A stretch of 41,383 bases of DNA from Frigidibacter sp. SD6-1 (lineage in GTDB: Bacteria; Pseudomonadota; Alphaproteobacteria; Rhodobacterales; Rhodobacteraceae), in the NCBI RefSeq assembly GCF_030143255.1, contig NZ_JARJNR010000016.1:1-41383 (forward strand), in the 5' to 3' direction. A program made the translations under genes and the position numbers. Below the pieces are notes generated by a model. It was not told the origin of the DNA. It did no database searches and saw nothing but the letters and a program-made list of their open reading frames with translations. Shown in pieces: positions 39,705 to 41,383 of the stretch (its first letter is position 1; each line of letters starts with the position of its first letter).

Positions 39705-40064
39705 TCAGTTGTCCTTGACCAGAACCGGACCGGTCCGGGTGTCAGGCGTGCGTCCGGGCGCTGCGTGGCGCTCACGGGCGCCTTCGACGAGCGGGATGCT
39801 GGCAGTCGTGCAGCCCATGTCGGCAAGGAAGCTGACAAGGCCGACGATGGTCTTGAAATCGCGCAGCTTGAGGACGCTGCGGCTAGTGACGAGCATCTTG
39901 TCGTCCCCCCCATCCGGGGCAACCGCCCGGATGACCCAGGCGCCGTACCAGCTGTTGTGGCGCTTCTCGGCGCCTTCCTTGCAGACCACCTCGATGAGAT
40001 AGCCTTCGGCAAGGAGTCCGCGCAGCCCGTCTTCTGTAACCACATTCGGTGCTTCTTCTATCAT
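39705..40064 (-). CDS. First gene of the virB operon, unknown, 119 residues
   Basis: The ATG at 40064 has a strong GGAGG seven bases upstream. The product (MIEEAPNVVTEDGLRGLLAE onward) has no signal peptide or membrane helix, so it is probably cytoplasmic. It contains an alpha/beta-looking middle (GYLIEVVCKEG, NSWYGAWVIRAVAPDGGD) and a basic, disordered tail (GARERHAAPGRTPDTRTG). I do not recognise the family. It is first in the virB operon and next to the promoter region, which would suit a regulator or accessory factor, but nothing in it shows DNA binding. Confidence 0.75.
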   Translation of the reverse strand: MIEEAPNVVTEDGLRGLLAEGYLIEVVCKEGAEKRHNSWYGAWVIRAVAPDGGDDKMLVTSRSVLKLRDFKTIVGLVSFLADMGCTTASIPLVEGARERHAAPGRTPDTRTGPVLVKDN

Positions 40065-40260
40065 GGCCAACCCTCCGGTCCTTTTTTCTGCGTGAGGTGC
40101 AGTCTCGGGCCCACGGGGTCGCAACACCGCGGGCGATACAAGACAACATGAACGATAGCAAGACAATTAAAACGACTTGACGCAGATTGCCTTGCTCCGA
40201 TAACGGTGATAGCTGACAAAGTCGTGATCTTAAAGGCGGCAAAGGAGTTTTGCCCTGCAC
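40065..40260. promoter_or_regulatory. Divergent promoter region of the virB operon
   Basis: This gap separates the minus-strand virB operon from the plus-strand 91-aa gene. Two CAAGACAA octamers (40139-40146 and 40159-40166) sit 20 bp apart in direct orientation within a longer imperfect 20-bp repeat, a spacing of two helical turns typical of operators. A plus-strand TTGACG (~40177) with TAACGG 18 bases on is a weak promoter candidate for the small gene. Confidence 0.45.
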
Positions 40261-40536
40261 ATGTCCTGTGCGTGCAACATCCCCCTGGCGCTGCTGATCA
40301 CCGTCCTTGTGGTGGGTGATCCGGCCCATGCCTGCATCCCGCCAGAACGGCCGTTCCTGCCCGCGTCCCAAGATGACATGCGCGCCTATGCGGACCTGAT
40401 CCGAGGGGATTTCGAAGCCTATATCGCCGATGTGCAGGAGTATTTCCGCTGCATCGACGAGGAGCGCGCGCGGGCCTTTATTGAGGCCAGGGAAGTGAGC
40501 GAGGAATACGGGCGGTTCATCGAGGCTGTCGAGTAG
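40261..40536 (+). CDS. Small exported protein, 91 residues
   Basis: A signal peptide (IPLALLITVLVVGDPAHA) is followed by CIPPERPFLPASQ and an acidic helix (MRAYADLIRGDFEAYIADVQ, then EYFRCIDEERARAFIEAREV). Two Cys residues may pair in the periplasm. AAAGGAG stands 13 bases before the ATG at 40261, rather far. An in-frame CTG at 40255 would fit that spacing better. It is divergent from the virB operon and probably linked to it. The function is unknown. Confidence 0.75.
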   Translation: MSCACNIPLALLITVLVVGDPAHACIPPERPFLPASQDDMRAYADLIRGDFEAYIADVQEYFRCIDEERARAFIEAREVSEEYGRFIEAVE

Positions 40537-40657
40537 TAAGTGAGGATGGTGTGAAAACTGGTAAAGAAACTGACACTTTACTCACCTCCAAACGTTCCAT
40601 GCCAAAGTCTCCGTATGTCGGTACCGTTGCTTGCAGCCCGCAGGCGTACCCAAGAAC
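40537..40657. other. Short gap, no recognisable content
   Basis: Between the 91-aa gene and the decayed DUF6527 copy I see no gene, terminator or repeat. Confidence 0.5.
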
Positions 40658-40920
40658 CACGTGGCCGCTATCCTTGCACCAGTCGATGTTTCCTTACGAA
40701 TACAAGAGCGACACTGGCAATCGTTAGTCTGCCTGACCGAGGGTGAGATCGTTCGGCCATTTAATCAATCTGACATGGCTGTCCATCCGGGCCTCCGGTT
40801 GTTGCTGAGAGACAGCTTGACGGTCTCGCCGCACTCACCGAGGTAGTGGAGCAGGCCCATTTGTCGAGGCCTTCGCGCACGATAATCGAACTCTCAACAT
40901 TAGGCCGGGTACTTAGCTCG
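40658..40920 (-). pseudogene. Degenerate DUF6527 copy
   Basis: The sequence is clearly similar over ~200 bases to the DUF6527 gene at 28280-28627, in the same orientation (for example shared GGGCCTCCGGTT and GCAGGCCCATTTGTCGA). One base is missing within the first zinc motif, shifting the frame, and the codon after ATGTCAGAT is TGA where the intact copy has Trp. It cannot encode the domain. Confidence 0.75.
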
Positions 40921-41320
40921 GCAACTGGCAGGCCTGCTCCAGAACGTCCATTAACATCCTCATGCGCTTATTCAGGCGGCGGTTCGCGCTGTGCAAGACA
41001 TAAATGCCATAGTCTTCGTGTTTCAGGTGTTCCAGGACCGGGACCAAGCGGCCTGCTATCGCATGTTGCTCCAGCATAAATAGCGGTAGTCGGATGATCC
41101 CAGCGTCTCGCAGTGCTGCATCAACGAGAAATGAGCCGTCGTTCGATCTTAGTGCGGGGCTAAAGGTTACCGCGCGCTTTCGGCCCTCTTCTTCAAACTT
41201 CCAGGTTGCCCTTCGCGCACCGCCGTAGTGTAGAAGCGGGTGATCGGTCAGTTGATCCAAGGTTTTAGGGAGACCTTCCGCTTCCGCATAGGCTCGGCTG
41301 GCGAAAAGACTATGTCGCGT
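40913..41320 (-). pseudogene. LysR-type regulator, C-terminal fragment
   Basis: The frame encodes 135 residues of a LysR substrate-binding domain (HSLFASRAYAEAEGLPKTLD, then TDHPLLHYGG, then DAGIIRLPLFMLEQHAIAGR, then LVPVLEHL) ending at 40913. The N-terminal DNA-binding half is missing. Upstream codons stop making sense at 41320, where a probable IS end begins. A TTG at 41260 could start a 115-residue product, but this is a remnant without a helix-turn-helix. Confidence 0.75.
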
Positions 41321-41383
41321 GGCATTGTTGCATAAGTCACCCTTGAGGAAAGATAGCCCCTTTCCCCTTCATTATCAGCCCAC
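41321..41383. mobile_element. Probable insertion-sequence end
   Basis: The sequence starting GGCATTGTTGCATAAGTC begins exactly where the LysR frame loses homology. It resembles terminal repeats of common IS families (GGCxTTGTTGxATAA type). The rest of the element lies outside the window. Confidence 0.35.

Overview
The window is high-GC accessory DNA that looks plasmid-borne or plasmid-derived and comes from an alphaproteobacterium, most likely Rhodobacterales (Roseobacter/Paracoccus/Rhodobacter type). Three things suggest this: a virB/virD type IV secretion (T4SS) and mobilisation region with virC1/virC2-like genes, strong ATGA-type translational coupling, and an IetAS module known from Agrobacterium Ti plasmids. 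No replication gene, rRNA or tRNA was seen.

Layout. (1) 1-11160, minus strand: a giant Sec-exported RHS protein of about 3523 residues. It carries PKD-like repeats, FG-GAP/VCBS repeats, RHS repeats, an inserted LamG-like domain, the RHS core, a Hint-type pretoxin domain and a 91-residue variable toxin tip. A candidate immunity gene overlaps it by 4 bp. The 5' part of a displaced orphan RHS tip lies at the window edge. (2) 11398-12450, minus: an unrecognised protein with a C-terminal winged-helix-like segment. (3) 12516-16210: a complete 3695-bp Tn3-family transposon (tnpA, tnpR, perfect 38-bp inverted repeats) without a target duplication. It beheads a zinc-ribbon/HEPN-like gene at 16211-17080. 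(4) 17080-17751: palindromes and one 56-residue small gene. (5) 17752-24579: the DNA-processing half of a conjugation system. virC2/virC1-like genes point left and mobC, a VirD2-like relaxase and virD4 point right. The roughly 560-bp gap between them has a MOBP-type nic match, a terminator-like inverted repeat, a long hairpin and 21-nt phased sequence, so it is the candidate oriT. (6) 24922-28264: an AAA ATPase plus a subtilisin-like protease (ietA/ietS), a plasmid-maintenance or defence module inserted between virD4 and the virB genes. (7) 28280-40064, minus: one long operon for the mating-pair-formation T4SS, in transcriptional order 119-aa unknown, virB1, virB2, virB3, virB4, lipoprotein, VirB5/transglycosylase hybrid, virB5, virB8, virB9, virB10, virB11, 139-aa periplasmic protein, virB6, DUF6527 protein. 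(8) 40261-41383: a divergent small exported protein, a decayed second DUF6527 copy, and a LysR fragment cut off by what looks like an IS end.

How it works together. Relaxase, MobC and VirC1/C2 would form the relaxosome at oriT. VirD4 would couple it to the VirB channel, and IetAS would stabilise the replicon or exclude competitors and phage. The RHS locus is a separate polymorphic toxin system. The most distinctive signals are the SLT domain embedded in a VirB5-like scaffold, the oriT candidate, the C9 tract upstream of the RHS core and toxin, the unclassified RHS toxin/immunity pair with an orphan tip, and the DUF6527 duplication flanking the virB operon.
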